Of a stretch of 64,000 bases of DNA, positions 55,559-64,000 are shown piece after piece; position 1 is the first letter of the stretch, and the number at the start of each line of letters is the position of its first letter. A program made the position numbers and the translations under genes. Origin of the DNA: an uncultured Bacteroides sp. Its GTDB lineage: Bacteria; Bacteroidota; Bacteroidia; Bacteroidales; Bacteroidaceae. The notes under the pieces were generated by a model. That model saw nothing but the letters and a program-made list of their open reading frames with translations. It ran no database searches and was not told the DNA's origin. Location of the stretch: NCBI RefSeq assembly GCF_905207245.1, contig NZ_CAJLKP010000017.1, forward strand, positions 17,257 through 81,256. The letters are read 5' to 3'.

Positions 55559-56443
55559 TATCACAATCCTCTTCTTCCGATAGTTCTCCCTGAATTCTTT
55601 CGGCGAGCAATCCTTCTTTCGCTTGAACATCCTGTTGAAGTTAGACAGATTATTGAAGCCACAGTCGTAGCAGATTTCGGCTATTGTCCGCGTAGAGTCT
55701 ACCAGCAATCGTGTGGCAAAACCCAGACGAATATCAATGATATAGTCCGAAAGCGTCTTCCCCGTGCGCAAACGGAAGAAGCGACTGAACGAAACCGGTG
55801 TCATTCCCACCATATCCGCTAGCGTATTCAGCCTGATGTCTTCCTGATAATGAGCGGCAATATACTTCTGCACACGCTGCACACGCCGGCTATCCGAGAA
55901 GGTCTCTATCTTGGCAAATGATGAGCTGGAAAGCACCTTTGCATCATCATATTGAGACAGTTCATACAAAATTCTCAGAAAATGCATCACCGCATAGAAT
56001 CCCTGTTCCTCAGAGGCCAATTTGTCCAGCCAATTATATACCTTCATGATGGCCTGCATCGGAAAGCAAAGTCCACATTTGGCCCGTTCCAGCATCTGGC
56101 GGATACTATTAAACTGATTTTTGTTGATGACATTCCCAAAAAACAAATCGGAAGAGAAGTGGATGGTAATCTCACGTATGTCTTTGGAAGTACATTCGTG
56201 CTGCTCCCACACATGCTCCAGTTCCTTGCCAGTAATCAATACCAGGTCATAGTCTCCGATAACCTCGGCAGAGTCTCCTACCACGCGGCGAACGCCGGAA
56301 GCATGTTCGGTGAAGTTCAGCTCGTATTCGGCATGGCAGTGTATTGGATAGGTGAATTCTGTCTTATGCCGGTCGGCAATGTAGAAACAATCTCGGTCCG
56401 ACAAAGGAGTAATCTCCCTCATAATGTAGTTCTGGTTTTCCAT
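55556..56443 (-). CDS. AraC-family transcriptional regulator of the mannan locus
   Basis: 295 residues. The N-terminal cupin-type sensing domain has HCHAEYELNF (about 36-45). The C-terminal 100 residues hold two helix-turn-helix motifs (LADMVGMTPVSFSRFFRLRTG and IAEICYDCGFNNLSNFNRMFK family blocks). It is the only DNA-binding regulator in the mannan region and the best candidate to bind the 17-bp motif found at five promoters there. Its own promoter (56472-56479) lacks that motif. Confidence 0.9.
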   Translation of the reverse strand: MENQNYIMREITPLSDRDCFYIADRHKTEFTYPIHCHAEYELNFTEHASGVRRVVGDSAEVIGDYDLVLITGKELEHVWEQHECTSKDIREITIHFSSDLFFGNVINKNQFNSIRQMLERAKCGLCFPMQAIMKVYNWLDKLASEEQGFYAVMHFLRILYELSQYDDAKVLSSSSFAKIETFSDSRRVQRVQKYIAAHYQEDIRLNTLADMVGMTPVSFSRFFRLRTGKTLSDYIIDIRLGFATRLLVDSTRTIAEICYDCGFNNLSNFNRMFKRKKDCSPKEFRENYRKKRIVI

Positions 56444-56471
56444 GGTAATTGGTTAAAATAGTATCACACGA

Positions 56472-56479
56472 CAAATATA
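56472..56479 (-). promoter_or_regulatory. -7 element of the AraC-type gene
   Basis: TATATTTG on the minus strand fits TANNTTTG, 28 bases upstream of the ATG. No copy of the 17-bp operator lies upstream. Confidence 0.5.
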
Positions 56480-56521
56480 GTCATTCTTTTTAAACTTACA
56501 ACAGTAAGGTTTGTAACAATT

Positions 56522-56565
56522 AGTAGGAACAATAGTCATCGAGTGTATAGATACACATTCCTACT
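56522..56565 (-). terminator. Hairpin after the GH2 gene
   Basis: Outer arms AGTAGGAA (56522-56529) and TTCCTACT (56558-56565) enclose a perfect inner stem GTGTAT-AG-ATACAC (56543-56556). It lies between the GH2 stop and the AraC-type gene. Confidence 0.5.
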
Positions 56566-56578
56566 GCGAATATATTAT

Positions 56579-59050
56579 TTATCGTTCTTTCAGCCTTATT
56601 ACTAAAGATGCGCCGGGAAGGCTGCCCGTGCCAACGGTGAGCGTGGCTTCTCCTACCTCACCGGTGCTTTGAAGCAATATCTGGGCAAGACCATTGAAGG
56701 CTTTTACCTGATAGGTACGGGTGTTGGTATCCACAGGACGTTCTGTAGTCTGATAGGCAGGGTCGCCATTGCCTACTCCAAGTATGCGCACAGGGCCGCT
56801 AACTGTAATCGTCAAATCATTGCAGGCCGTAGGAACAAAGCGTTTCTTCTTGTCTTGAAATTCCACGCGGCAGACAGCAACATCTCGATTGTCGGCCCTG
56901 ATGACAGAGCGATCGGCAGTGAGGGAGATGAGGGCAGGAACACCAGTAGTCTCCATGCTGCGGGTAAGAATCTTCTTTCCGCCTGTATACCCCGTGGCTT
57001 TCACCGCACCGGGTTGATAGACGGCCGTCCAGGAGAGGTGACCGTTCTTCGGCATGGATTTGCGGCCTAAGTTCTTGCCATTTACGGTCAGCTCCACTTC
57101 GTCGCAGTTGCTATATACCCATATGTCGATATTCTCACCTTCGTGCCCTTGCAGGTTCCAGTGGGGTAGAATATGCAATACCGGCTCGTCCGTCCACCAA
57201 GACTTCAAGTACCAGGCTTCATCCTTGGGGAAGCCGCAATAATCCAGAATGCCGAACTGCGAGCCGGTGGCAGGAAACTTCATCGGGTTGCGTTCGCCAC
57301 GGTAGTCGAAGCCCGTCCAGTAGAAGATTCCGGCAAGGTAGGGACGCTCATCGTAAAACTTCCAGCCGCGCTCGATACAGTTCAAGAGACTGTCCGGGCC
57401 ATTGTGCTTGCGGTTAAGGGCCACCATCCGGCCTTTATCGTGAACATCGAAGTAAATGCCGCGCGTGCCACTGCCCGTAGTCTCTTCCGAACCCAGCGCG
57501 CTTCGTTGCGGATAATCCTTGCGGTGTTGCTCCACGGGATTCTGGAGGATATAATTATAGCCTGCCACATCTGCCGGAATCAGGATAGCAGGGCCACTGC
57601 TCGAGGCAACCGTCATAGAGCGTGTGGGGTCGAAGCGGTGGCAATATTCGCGCATCGTGGCGGCAATGCGGGTTCCACTTTCTTTCCATTCGATGCCCCA
57701 CTCTTCATTGCCCACGCTCCAAAGAATGATGCTGGGATGATTACGGTCACGGTCTATCATGCGTTTCAACAGGCGGATATGCTCTTCGTTGACCCCCGGC
57801 AGGCGATTCTCTTCGATAACGAGGATACCGAGGCTGTCACAAGCATCAAGCATCTCGGGCGTCATGGGGTTGTGGGAGGAGCGGTAGGCGTTACAACCGA
57901 AAGCCTTCAGCTGCTTGAGGCGATAGAACTGTAAGGCATCGGGAATGCCGGCACCTACACCGGCATGGTCCTGATGCATGTTTACGCCTTTCAGCTTCAA
58001 GCGCCGACCGTTCAAGAAGAAGCCACCATTTTTATCAAACATCGCACTGCGCATACCGAAACGAGTAATATATTCATCTACCAGTTTATTGTCTTGATAG
58101 ACTTCGGTACGCATCTTATATAAGTAGGGGTTATCCGGCCACCAACCCTTGGGATGTCCTTCCATCCCTTGGTCGGTAGCACCGAAACTCAGAGTTGTCT
58201 TACTGCAATGACTTGACTTTGGTTGCAACATTTCGCCCAATACATCTTTGCGCAAAAGTTCACGTCCCTCTTGGTCAAGCAAAACATGACGTAAAGAATA
58301 ATCAGCAACTTGCAAACCAGAGTTTTCGACTGTAGTTTCTATAAAAACAACGGCCTCTTCGAGCAAAAAGGGAGAATGTACGAAAGTACCAAAGGGAGCT
58401 ACATGCACAGGGGCAGTCTTGTTGAGCCACACATGGCGATAGATGCCGGCGCCTTCGTAGAACCAGCCCTCTTCGAGGGTGGCATCAGCACGAACGGTAA
58501 TCAGGTTGTCTTCACCGTAGTTCAGATATTCAGTGATGTCATAGGTCTGCGTAGCATAGCCACTGGGCTCGTGTCCCAAGTAGAAACCGTTCACCCAGAC
58601 GCGGGCATCGCGGAAGATGCCATCGAACTGAAGATAGAGGTGCTTGCCGAGGTCTTCGTGCGGAACGGTAAAGGTCTTACGATACCAGCCGACACTGGTT
58701 TCGGGGTATTTATAACCCACCGTTTTATAGCCATGGCTATGGCTTGCTTCACGGGCGTAAGGCAAATCGACCACCCAGTCGTGCGGCAGATTCACGTTCT
58801 TCCAGGTTGCACTCCATTTGGAGGCATCGAACTTAGGCGAGTAAGGGCCTTCATTGTGTATGGAAGCAGCCTTCGTCAGATAATTGAAGTATTCCGTTCC
58901 ACAGCCGAAGTCCTTTTCGGGAGAAGAAGCATTGCCAAAGGCGAACTGCCAGTCTTCGTCCATCAAGATGCGCTCGCGAACAGATTGCGCCTGCGAGGGA
59001 AGCAACACTGCCAGAAGTACTGCACATACCAGGGTCAGTTTTCTCATCAT
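56579..59050 (-). CDS. GH2 beta-galactosidase-like enzyme
   Basis: 823 residues with a signal peptide ending PSQAQ. The GH2 sandwich-Ig-barrel order is followed by two more beta domains, as in DUF4982-type beta-galactosidases. The acid/base is E449 in SVGNEEWG and the nucleophile is probably E522 in LGSEETTG. It could be a beta-galactosidase, or less likely a beta-mannosidase. The start ATGA overlaps the GH3 stop, so translation is coupled. It is the third gene of the GH27-GH3-GH2 unit. Confidence 0.85.
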   Translation of the reverse strand: MMRKLTLVCAVLLAVLLPSQAQSVRERILMDEDWQFAFGNASSPEKDFGCGTEYFNYLTKAASIHNEGPYSPKFDASKWSATWKNVNLPHDWVVDLPYAREASHSHGYKTVGYKYPETSVGWYRKTFTVPHEDLGKHLYLQFDGIFRDARVWVNGFYLGHEPSGYATQTYDITEYLNYGEDNLITVRADATLEEGWFYEGAGIYRHVWLNKTAPVHVAPFGTFVHSPFLLEEAVVFIETTVENSGLQVADYSLRHVLLDQEGRELLRKDVLGEMLQPKSSHCSKTTLSFGATDQGMEGHPKGWWPDNPYLYKMRTEVYQDNKLVDEYITRFGMRSAMFDKNGGFFLNGRRLKLKGVNMHQDHAGVGAGIPDALQFYRLKQLKAFGCNAYRSSHNPMTPEMLDACDSLGILVIEENRLPGVNEEHIRLLKRMIDRDRNHPSIILWSVGNEEWGIEWKESGTRIAATMREYCHRFDPTRSMTVASSSGPAILIPADVAGYNYILQNPVEQHRKDYPQRSALGSEETTGSGTRGIYFDVHDKGRMVALNRKHNGPDSLLNCIERGWKFYDERPYLAGIFYWTGFDYRGERNPMKFPATGSQFGILDYCGFPKDEAWYLKSWWTDEPVLHILPHWNLQGHEGENIDIWVYSNCDEVELTVNGKNLGRKSMPKNGHLSWTAVYQPGAVKATGYTGGKKILTRSMETTGVPALISLTADRSVIRADNRDVAVCRVEFQDKKKRFVPTACNDLTITVSGPVRILGVGNGDPAYQTTERPVDTNTRTYQVKAFNGLAQILLQSTGEVGEATLTVGTGSLPGASLVIRLKER

Positions 59051-61347
59051 CGTACTGTGAATGTTTCCGTCAGTAAGTCTTCATCGCTGGAGGAAGCACC
59101 CACCATTACAATAAACTCGCCTGGTTCTACAATCTTCTTCATCTTTTTGTCATAGAAAGCCAGTTTGTCGGGTGTGATTCTGAAGTTCACCACTTTGCTT
59201 TCTCCTGCCTTCAACGGCACGCGGGCGAAGTCTTTCAGTTCTTTCACCGGGCGGGTGACACTGCTGAACTTGTCGCGGATATAGAGCTGCACGATTTCCA
59301 CCCCGTCACGGTCGCCGACATTGGTTACTTTTACACTCACGTCTACTGTGCCGCCTGTGCCGATTTCTTTCTGCATCAGTTTCAAGTCACCATATTTATA
59401 TGTAGTATAGGAAAGACCATAACCGAACGGATAAAGCGGCTTACTTGGTTTGCCAGCTGCATAAGGATGGAAGTATTGTGAAGGCTTATGATTGTAAATC
59501 ATCTGCAACTGGCCCACACTGTGAGGAATAGTGACAGCCAGTTTGGCCGAGGGATTCACTTTGCCGTAAAGTATCTCGGCTACCGCCTGTCCGCCATACA
59601 TGCCCGGTGCCCAAGCCTCTATAATAGCAGGCAGATTCTCTGCTACCCAATGCACACCAAGCGGGCGACCGTTAACCAATATAAGGATGGTTGGCTTACC
59701 CGAAGCAGCCACTTTCTCTATCAGCTCGTTCTGGAGACCTACAAGGTCGAGGTCGGAGCGGTCGGTGTCCTCGCCATCGGTACGGTCGTTCCAGCGGAAG
59801 CGCATCATGTATTCACCGGCCACTACGATGTTGAGGTCGGCAGTGCGGGCACGGGCAGCGGCTTCGGACACCTTCTTCGGGTCCATATTGCGCGGGTCCC
59901 ACCCCTGGTCCACAAAGTCAAATTGGGTATCGGGGGAAATCATCTTCAGGCCTTCAAGGATGGTAGTTACGTTTTCATCCTTTGCGGGGGCACTCCAGTC
60001 ACCCAAGATATTCTGGTTGTCGGCGTTGATGCCGGTCACCATTATCTTTTTGTACTTCGAGGGGGATAAAGGAAGCACACCGTCATTCTTCAGCAGCACA
60101 ATACCATTGCGGGCAGCTTCGAGGGCTGTGGCACGATGTTCATCGCAGAGGCGCACCTGCGTGGTGCGGGCTTCATCGGCATAGGGCTGCTCGAAGATGC
60201 CGAGGCGGAACTTGATGTCGAGGATGCGGCGCACGGACTCATCTATACGTGCCTCGGGAATGCGACCTTCTTTCACCAGCTCCACAACCATCTCATTCCA
60301 GTGGATGCCGTGCATATGCATATCCATGCCGCCCATTATGGATTGGTAAAAAGCTTCTTTCAGATTCTCGGCGGTGGCGTGCAGGTCGTGGATATGCTCA
60401 ATGTCCATCCAATCACTCACTACGAAGCCGGGGAATTTCCATTCGCTGCGCAGAACGTCCTGCATCAGCCACTCGTTGCTATGACAGGGGATGCCGTTCA
60501 GTTCGTTGTGGGCCGTCATCAGAGACATGGCACCGGCTTTTACTCCTGCTTCGAAAGGCGGGAAGAATACTTCACGCAAGGTACGTTCGGACAGGTCGGT
60601 GGGCGAGCCGTTTGTTCCGTTGATGGGTTCGCTGCCGCCTACAAAGTGCTTGATGCAGGCAAGCACATCTTCGCTGCCATTGAGGTCGCCCTGATAACCT
60701 TTGACGGATTGCACGCCCAGCAAAGTTACAAGATAAGGATCTTCACCGTAAGTTTCGCCTACCCGTCCCCAACGGGCATCGCGAGCCACTTCCACATTCG
60801 GGTTGAAAGTCCAGTGCATGTTCATGGCTCGCATTTCCCTGGCTGTCTGGCGGGCTATCTTGTAGGCCATCAGCGTGTCAAAAGAACAGGCAAGGTTGAT
60901 ATTGGTAGGATAGACCGTATTGTCCGGCGCATTGGCATTACCGTGTATGGCGTCTATACCAAATATAATAGGTATCTGCAAGCGGCTCTTCATGGCGAGA
61001 GATTGCAGATAATTGGCTTCTTCAATGGTAAGCACGTGCAGGAAGGAACCTATCAGGCCTTCTTCGGTCCACTTCTCTATGTCTTTCTCCGTAAAGCCGG
61101 GGTAGAAAGCGTTGGCTGTATTATTTCTGAGTTCGTCTTCGGTCATCACGGCACTATTCGCCTTGATGTGCTCCACTCCGACGAACTGGTTCATCTGCCC
61201 CACCTTTTCTTCGAGGGTCATCCGTTTCAGCAAGTCTTCCACACGATCCTTCACAGTGGCCGAAGGGTCTTTATATACTTCCTCCCGACTTCCGCCGCAG
61301 GAACACAAACAAGCTCCAATTGCCATAGTTGCGATGATTTTCTTCAT
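59047..61347 (-). CDS. GH3 beta-glucosidase-like lipoprotein
   Basis: 766 residues with lipobox LCSC. The (beta/alpha)8 domain has GIDAIHG, KHFVGGSEPINGTNGS and nucleophile D312 in GFVVSDWMD. The alpha/beta sandwich and a C-terminal fibronectin-III-like domain (about 660-766) follow. It should release terminal beta-glucose, or beta-mannose, from glucomannan oligosaccharides in the periplasm. It is 17 bases after the GH27 gene and overlaps the GH2 gene by 4 bases. Confidence 0.92.
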   Translation of the reverse strand: MKKIIATMAIGACLCSCGGSREEVYKDPSATVKDRVEDLLKRMTLEEKVGQMNQFVGVEHIKANSAVMTEDELRNNTANAFYPGFTEKDIEKWTEEGLIGSFLHVLTIEEANYLQSLAMKSRLQIPIIFGIDAIHGNANAPDNTVYPTNINLACSFDTLMAYKIARQTAREMRAMNMHWTFNPNVEVARDARWGRVGETYGEDPYLVTLLGVQSVKGYQGDLNGSEDVLACIKHFVGGSEPINGTNGSPTDLSERTLREVFFPPFEAGVKAGAMSLMTAHNELNGIPCHSNEWLMQDVLRSEWKFPGFVVSDWMDIEHIHDLHATAENLKEAFYQSIMGGMDMHMHGIHWNEMVVELVKEGRIPEARIDESVRRILDIKFRLGIFEQPYADEARTTQVRLCDEHRATALEAARNGIVLLKNDGVLPLSPSKYKKIMVTGINADNQNILGDWSAPAKDENVTTILEGLKMISPDTQFDFVDQGWDPRNMDPKKVSEAAARARTADLNIVVAGEYMMRFRWNDRTDGEDTDRSDLDLVGLQNELIEKVAASGKPTILILVNGRPLGVHWVAENLPAIIEAWAPGMYGGQAVAEILYGKVNPSAKLAVTIPHSVGQLQMIYNHKPSQYFHPYAAGKPSKPLYPFGYGLSYTTYKYGDLKLMQKEIGTGGTVDVSVKVTNVGDRDGVEIVQLYIRDKFSSVTRPVKELKDFARVPLKAGESKVVNFRITPDKLAFYDKKMKKIVEPGEFIVMVGASSSDEDLLTETFTVR

Positions 61348-61364
61348 TCGTTATTCTATTAGTA

Positions 61365-62585
61365 TCACTTTTTCTTCTTATTCATGCTGAGACGATACAG
61401 CACAACATCATGTCCCGGAATAGTTACACTTTTCATCTTCTTCGTATTTCCTTCTTCTTGCCGGGTCCACAGGTTTCGGACGTTGTACACTTTAGAGTCG
61501 AAGTCGGTGAAGCGGCGAGCTACATCATCATACAGGTTGAACTTCTGCCAGTCGATGGTGTATTCCTTCGGTTCAGTAGTACGGTTAAGGATGCAGAATG
61601 CCCAGTCATCATTTACCAAAGGCTTAAACCAAAATTCCAGTCCATCTTCAGCAGCAAACCTCAAGCCTTGAATACCGAGGGTGTCCTGATCCAAGGCAAT
61701 GACCTCTTTATTTAGAATGATGTCTTTTGTCTCCTGCGACATGTTGCGGATATCATTTCCCAGTATCAGCGGAGCTGCCAGCATACACCACATGGTGAAG
61801 TGTGCCCGATCCTGATTAACCGTCTGCCCATTGCCCACTTCCAGCATATCAGGGTCGTTCCAGTGTCCGGGACCGGCATACTTGCGCAATCCGTTCTGCA
61901 TATCGAGTATCTGCATCACACCGTAGGCTGCCCAGCCGGGATGCTGGTCTATGCAGTCGAAGCAATTAAAAATATCTCCGGTAGTGCGCCACATATGTCC
62001 GGTTTCGGCCGCCCATTCCCAAGGCTTGCTTGTACCCCATTCGCACATACTGAACAAGATAGGACGACCGGCAGCCCGCAAAGCATCACGCATCAAGTTG
62101 TAGGCACCTACGGGGTTGATGTCTTCCGTCTCGCACCAGTCATACTTCAGATAGTCGATGCCCCAACGTGCATATTGCAAGGCATCCTGATATTCGTGCC
62201 CGAAACTTCCGGGGCGTCCGCCGCAAGTCTTTCGTCCGGCATCCGAATAGATGCCTATCTTCAGACCTTTTGAATGTACGTAATCTGCCAAAGCCTTTAT
62301 GCCGGAAGGAAACTTTACCGGGTCTGCCTGGATAAAGCCGAGGCTGTCTCGTTCGCCATGCCAGCAGTCATCCAGATTCAGGTATACATATCCGGCGTCG
62401 CGCAAGCCGCTTTCAACCATGGCATCGGCCACACCTTTTATAATGTTCTCGTCAATGTTACAGGCAAATTTGTTCCAACTGTTCCAGCCCATGGGTGGTG
62501 TCAAGGCCAGGTTTTCGTACTTTTGAGCAAATAAGGAGGTAAGAGAAAAAGCTGCTAAAACAGCCACTAACATAATTTTTTTCAT
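61365..62585 (-). CDS. GH27 alpha-galactosidase
   Basis: 406 residues with a signal peptide ending SLFAQ. The GH27 hallmarks are LTPPMGWNSWNKF, nucleophile D149 in YLKYDWC and acid/base D204 in TTGDIFNC. It removes alpha-1,6-galactose branches from galactomannan, making the backbone open to mannanases. It is the first gene of the GH27-GH3-GH2 unit. Confidence 0.95.
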   Translation of the reverse strand: MKKIMLVAVLAAFSLTSLFAQKYENLALTPPMGWNSWNKFACNIDENIIKGVADAMVESGLRDAGYVYLNLDDCWHGERDSLGFIQADPVKFPSGIKALADYVHSKGLKIGIYSDAGRKTCGGRPGSFGHEYQDALQYARWGIDYLKYDWCETEDINPVGAYNLMRDALRAAGRPILFSMCEWGTSKPWEWAAETGHMWRTTGDIFNCFDCIDQHPGWAAYGVMQILDMQNGLRKYAGPGHWNDPDMLEVGNGQTVNQDRAHFTMWCMLAAPLILGNDIRNMSQETKDIILNKEVIALDQDTLGIQGLRFAAEDGLEFWFKPLVNDDWAFCILNRTTEPKEYTIDWQKFNLYDDVARRFTDFDSKVYNVRNLWTRQEEGNTKKMKSVTIPGHDVVLYRLSMNKKKK

Positions 62586-62614
62586 GGTATTATCTTTCTT
62601 TTAAAGTTTAGGTG

Positions 62615-62659
62615 CAAAGATAGCGGTGTTGCATGATTTCCGGTTGCATTATTTTATCC
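62615..62659 (-). promoter_or_regulatory. Promoter and operator of the GH27-GH3-GH2 unit
   Basis: The -7 element TATCTTTG is at 62615-62622. The operator GGATAAAATAATGCAAC is at 62643-62659, 20 bases upstream. Its right half is the most divergent of the five copies. Confidence 0.7.
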
Positions 62660-62738
62660 AATTATAGTATAATTTGTTTCCAATTACATTTATCATACTT
62701 TTATATATAGCCGGACTGGCAGTTTCAGTAAAATTGCC

Positions 62739-62746
62739 TACTTTTG
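62739..62746 (+). promoter_or_regulatory. -7 element of the aldo/keto reductase gene
   Basis: TACTTTTG is an exact TANNTTTG and lies 23 bases before the ATG at 62770. It lies inside the longer open frame from 62674, which supports the inner start. Confidence 0.6.
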
Positions 62747-62769
62747 TGTCCTTACTTAAACTCAATAGC

Positions 62770-63777
62770 ATGATAAACCCCATTTACTCTCCCGACAGCA
62801 ACCGGTATGACAATGGTATGAAATACCGCCGGTGCGGACGAAGCGGCATCCTGCTGCCCGAAATATCTTTAGGTCTATGGCACAACTTCGGCGACGTGAA
62901 TACATTTGCCAACTCTCAGGCGATGGCGCATCGCGCTTTCGACCAAGGTATCACTCATTTCGATCTTGCCAACAACTACGGCCCATCCTACGGTTCTGCT
63001 GAGGAAACCTTCGGAATGATTATGAAGAAATCATTCCTTCCCTACCGGGACGAACTGTTCATTTCAACCAAAGCAGGACATGACATGTGGCCCGGCCCGT
63101 ACGGTGAATGGGGATCCAGAAAGTATCTGATGAACAGCCTCAACCAAAGTCTGAAACGGATGAACCTGGATTATGTAGACATCTTCTACTCACATCGCTA
63201 TGACCCGGAAACTCCATTGGAAGAAACACTGCAAACGCTCGTTGACATTGTCCGACAGGGCAAAGCTTTATACGTGGGCATCTCCAAATATCCGAAAGAA
63301 GCTGCCGAATTTGCTTACCGCTATCTGGAAGAGAGAGATGTACATTGTTTGCTTTATCAGGGAAGATATAATATGTTCAACCGGGAACCGGAGGAAGAAG
63401 GGATTCTGCAACAGGCCAAAGAGAACGGAACAGGTTTCATCGCCTTCTCACCGTTGGCACAAGGACTACTGACAAACCGTTATCTGAAAAGCATCCCCGA
63501 AGACTCACGCATCGCCAAAGGCGGTTTCCTAAAGAAAGAAGCACTAACAGACGAAGTCTTAAACAAGATTAAAGCCCTCAACGAACTTGCCACCCTCCGC
63601 GGACAAACTCTTGCCGAAATGGCACTGGCATGGGTGCTGAAAGATGAAATGGTGACTTCCGTCATCATAGGCGCAAGCTCCGTAGCCCAACTGGATGACA
63701 ATCTGAAAGCAATAAAGAACACTACCTTTACAGCAGAAGAAATAGAGAAGATGAATCAAATCTATAACCAGAAGTAG
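62770..63777 (+). CDS. Aldo/keto reductase, YghZ (L-glyceraldehyde 3-phosphate reductase)-like
   Basis: 335 residues from the ATG at 62770; an in-frame ATG at 62674 would add a hydrophobic stretch that spans the promoter. The AKR tetrad is seen in FDLANNYGPSYGSAE (Asp, Tyr), ISTKAG (Lys) and FYSHRYDP (His). Cytoplasmic and NADPH-dependent by family. It is transcribed away from the GH27 unit across a shared 184-base region and need not belong to mannan use. It may reduce a sugar or triose. Confidence 0.88.
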   Translation: MINPIYSPDSNRYDNGMKYRRCGRSGILLPEISLGLWHNFGDVNTFANSQAMAHRAFDQGITHFDLANNYGPSYGSAEETFGMIMKKSFLPYRDELFISTKAGHDMWPGPYGEWGSRKYLMNSLNQSLKRMNLDYVDIFYSHRYDPETPLEETLQTLVDIVRQGKALYVGISKYPKEAAEFAYRYLEERDVHCLLYQGRYNMFNREPEEEGILQQAKENGTGFIAFSPLAQGLLTNRYLKSIPEDSRIAKGGFLKKEALTDEVLNKIKALNELATLRGQTLAEMALAWVLKDEMVTSVIIGASSVAQLDDNLKAIKNTTFTAEEIEKMNQIYNQK

Positions 63778-63816
63778 AGCCACTAAAAAGATACTTCTTC
63801 CATCAGGTCAGGCTAA

Positions 63817-63904
63817 TTTATTTCCATGAGGAGTCACGAGCGTTTCCACGAAAGGGAACGCTCGTTCCCATTAAAGGAAACTACAGTTCCCACGGTAGGA
63901 AACT
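63817..63904. repeat. Tandem 22-bp dyads downstream of the aldo/keto reductase gene
   Basis: Three units start at 63839, 63861 and 63883, exactly 22 bases apart. Their dyads are CGTTTCC-ACGAAA-GGGAACG, GTTCCC-ATTAAA-GGAAAC and AGTTCCC-ACGGTA-GGAAACT. A decayed unit before them keeps TTTCC in phase (63821-63825). The first unit could also act as a terminator stem (63837-63864). Confidence 0.9.
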
Positions 63905-64000
63905 GCAATATACCACTTATCAATCAGATACACTGTACTGTACTGGATTTAGTTGACAACTTCGCTTGTTATACCTAAGTTAGTTTACTCAATATATTTT

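Noticed and set aside
60136..61362. 408-codon plus-strand ORF
   Set aside because: It is antisense to the GH3 gene, which has complete catalytic motifs.
62674..62769. Upstream start of the aldo/keto reductase
   Set aside because: The stretch contains the -7 promoter element and adds a hydrophobic tail not found in this family.

Overview
The window looks like a Bacteroides-type gut Bacteroidota chromosome. It carries tandem SusC/SusD pairs, many secreted glycoside hydrolases with lipobox signals, promoters of the TANNTTTG type and few Shine-Dalgarno sites. I cannot name the species. No tRNA, rRNA, CRISPR array, phage or insertion sequence was seen.

Region 1 (1-18950) is an accessory polysaccharide/glycoprotein locus. 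On the minus strand it has a GH127 beta-L-arabinofuranosidase-like lipoprotein and the N-terminal 701 residues of a SusC receptor cut by the window edge. On the plus strand it has a stand-alone ATPase/nuclease-like gene, then a run of six genes: a GH97 alpha-galactosidase-like enzyme fused to a zinc-metallopeptidase-like domain, GH43 with binding domains, an unknown lipoprotein, an M43-like metallopeptidase, a second GH127 and an S9 dipeptidyl-peptidase-like enzyme. Arabinofuranosidases, an alpha-galactosidase and proline-oriented peptidases together fit hydroxyproline-rich plant glycoproteins such as extensin. This is an inference.

Region 2 (18950-31413) is a potassium-uptake locus. kdpF-A-B-C is preceded by an unlisted 31-residue membrane peptide and a near-consensus sigma-54 promoter. 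It is followed by an outer-membrane barrel gene, a KdpD sensor module without its kinase half, and a separate HAMP/PAS histidine kinase. A MNT-HEPN pair and an NtrC-type sigma-54 activator, which appears to stand in for KdpE, lie upstream. A divergent aspartokinase closes the region.

Region 3 (31614-63777) is a complete beta-mannan utilisation locus: two SusC/D pairs, a surface glycan-binding protein, three GH26 and two GH5 enzymes, a CE7 esterase, an SGNH hydrolase, GH27, GH3 and GH2 enzymes, an AraC-type regulator, and the cytoplasmic route of symporter, sugar 2-epimerase and GH130 phosphorylase. Polymer is cut at the surface, imported by SusC/D, debranched and deacetylated in the periplasm, and mannobiose is epimerised and phosphorolysed in the cytoplasm. 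Five promoters in this region share a 17-bp motif exactly 20 bp upstream of the -7 element, which defines a probable regulon.

The non-coding DNA is patterned. Four intergenic sites carry tandem dyads with a 22- or 23-bp period but unrelated unit sequences. One site has an 11-bp array, and three hairpins are built from 7- or 8-bp units.
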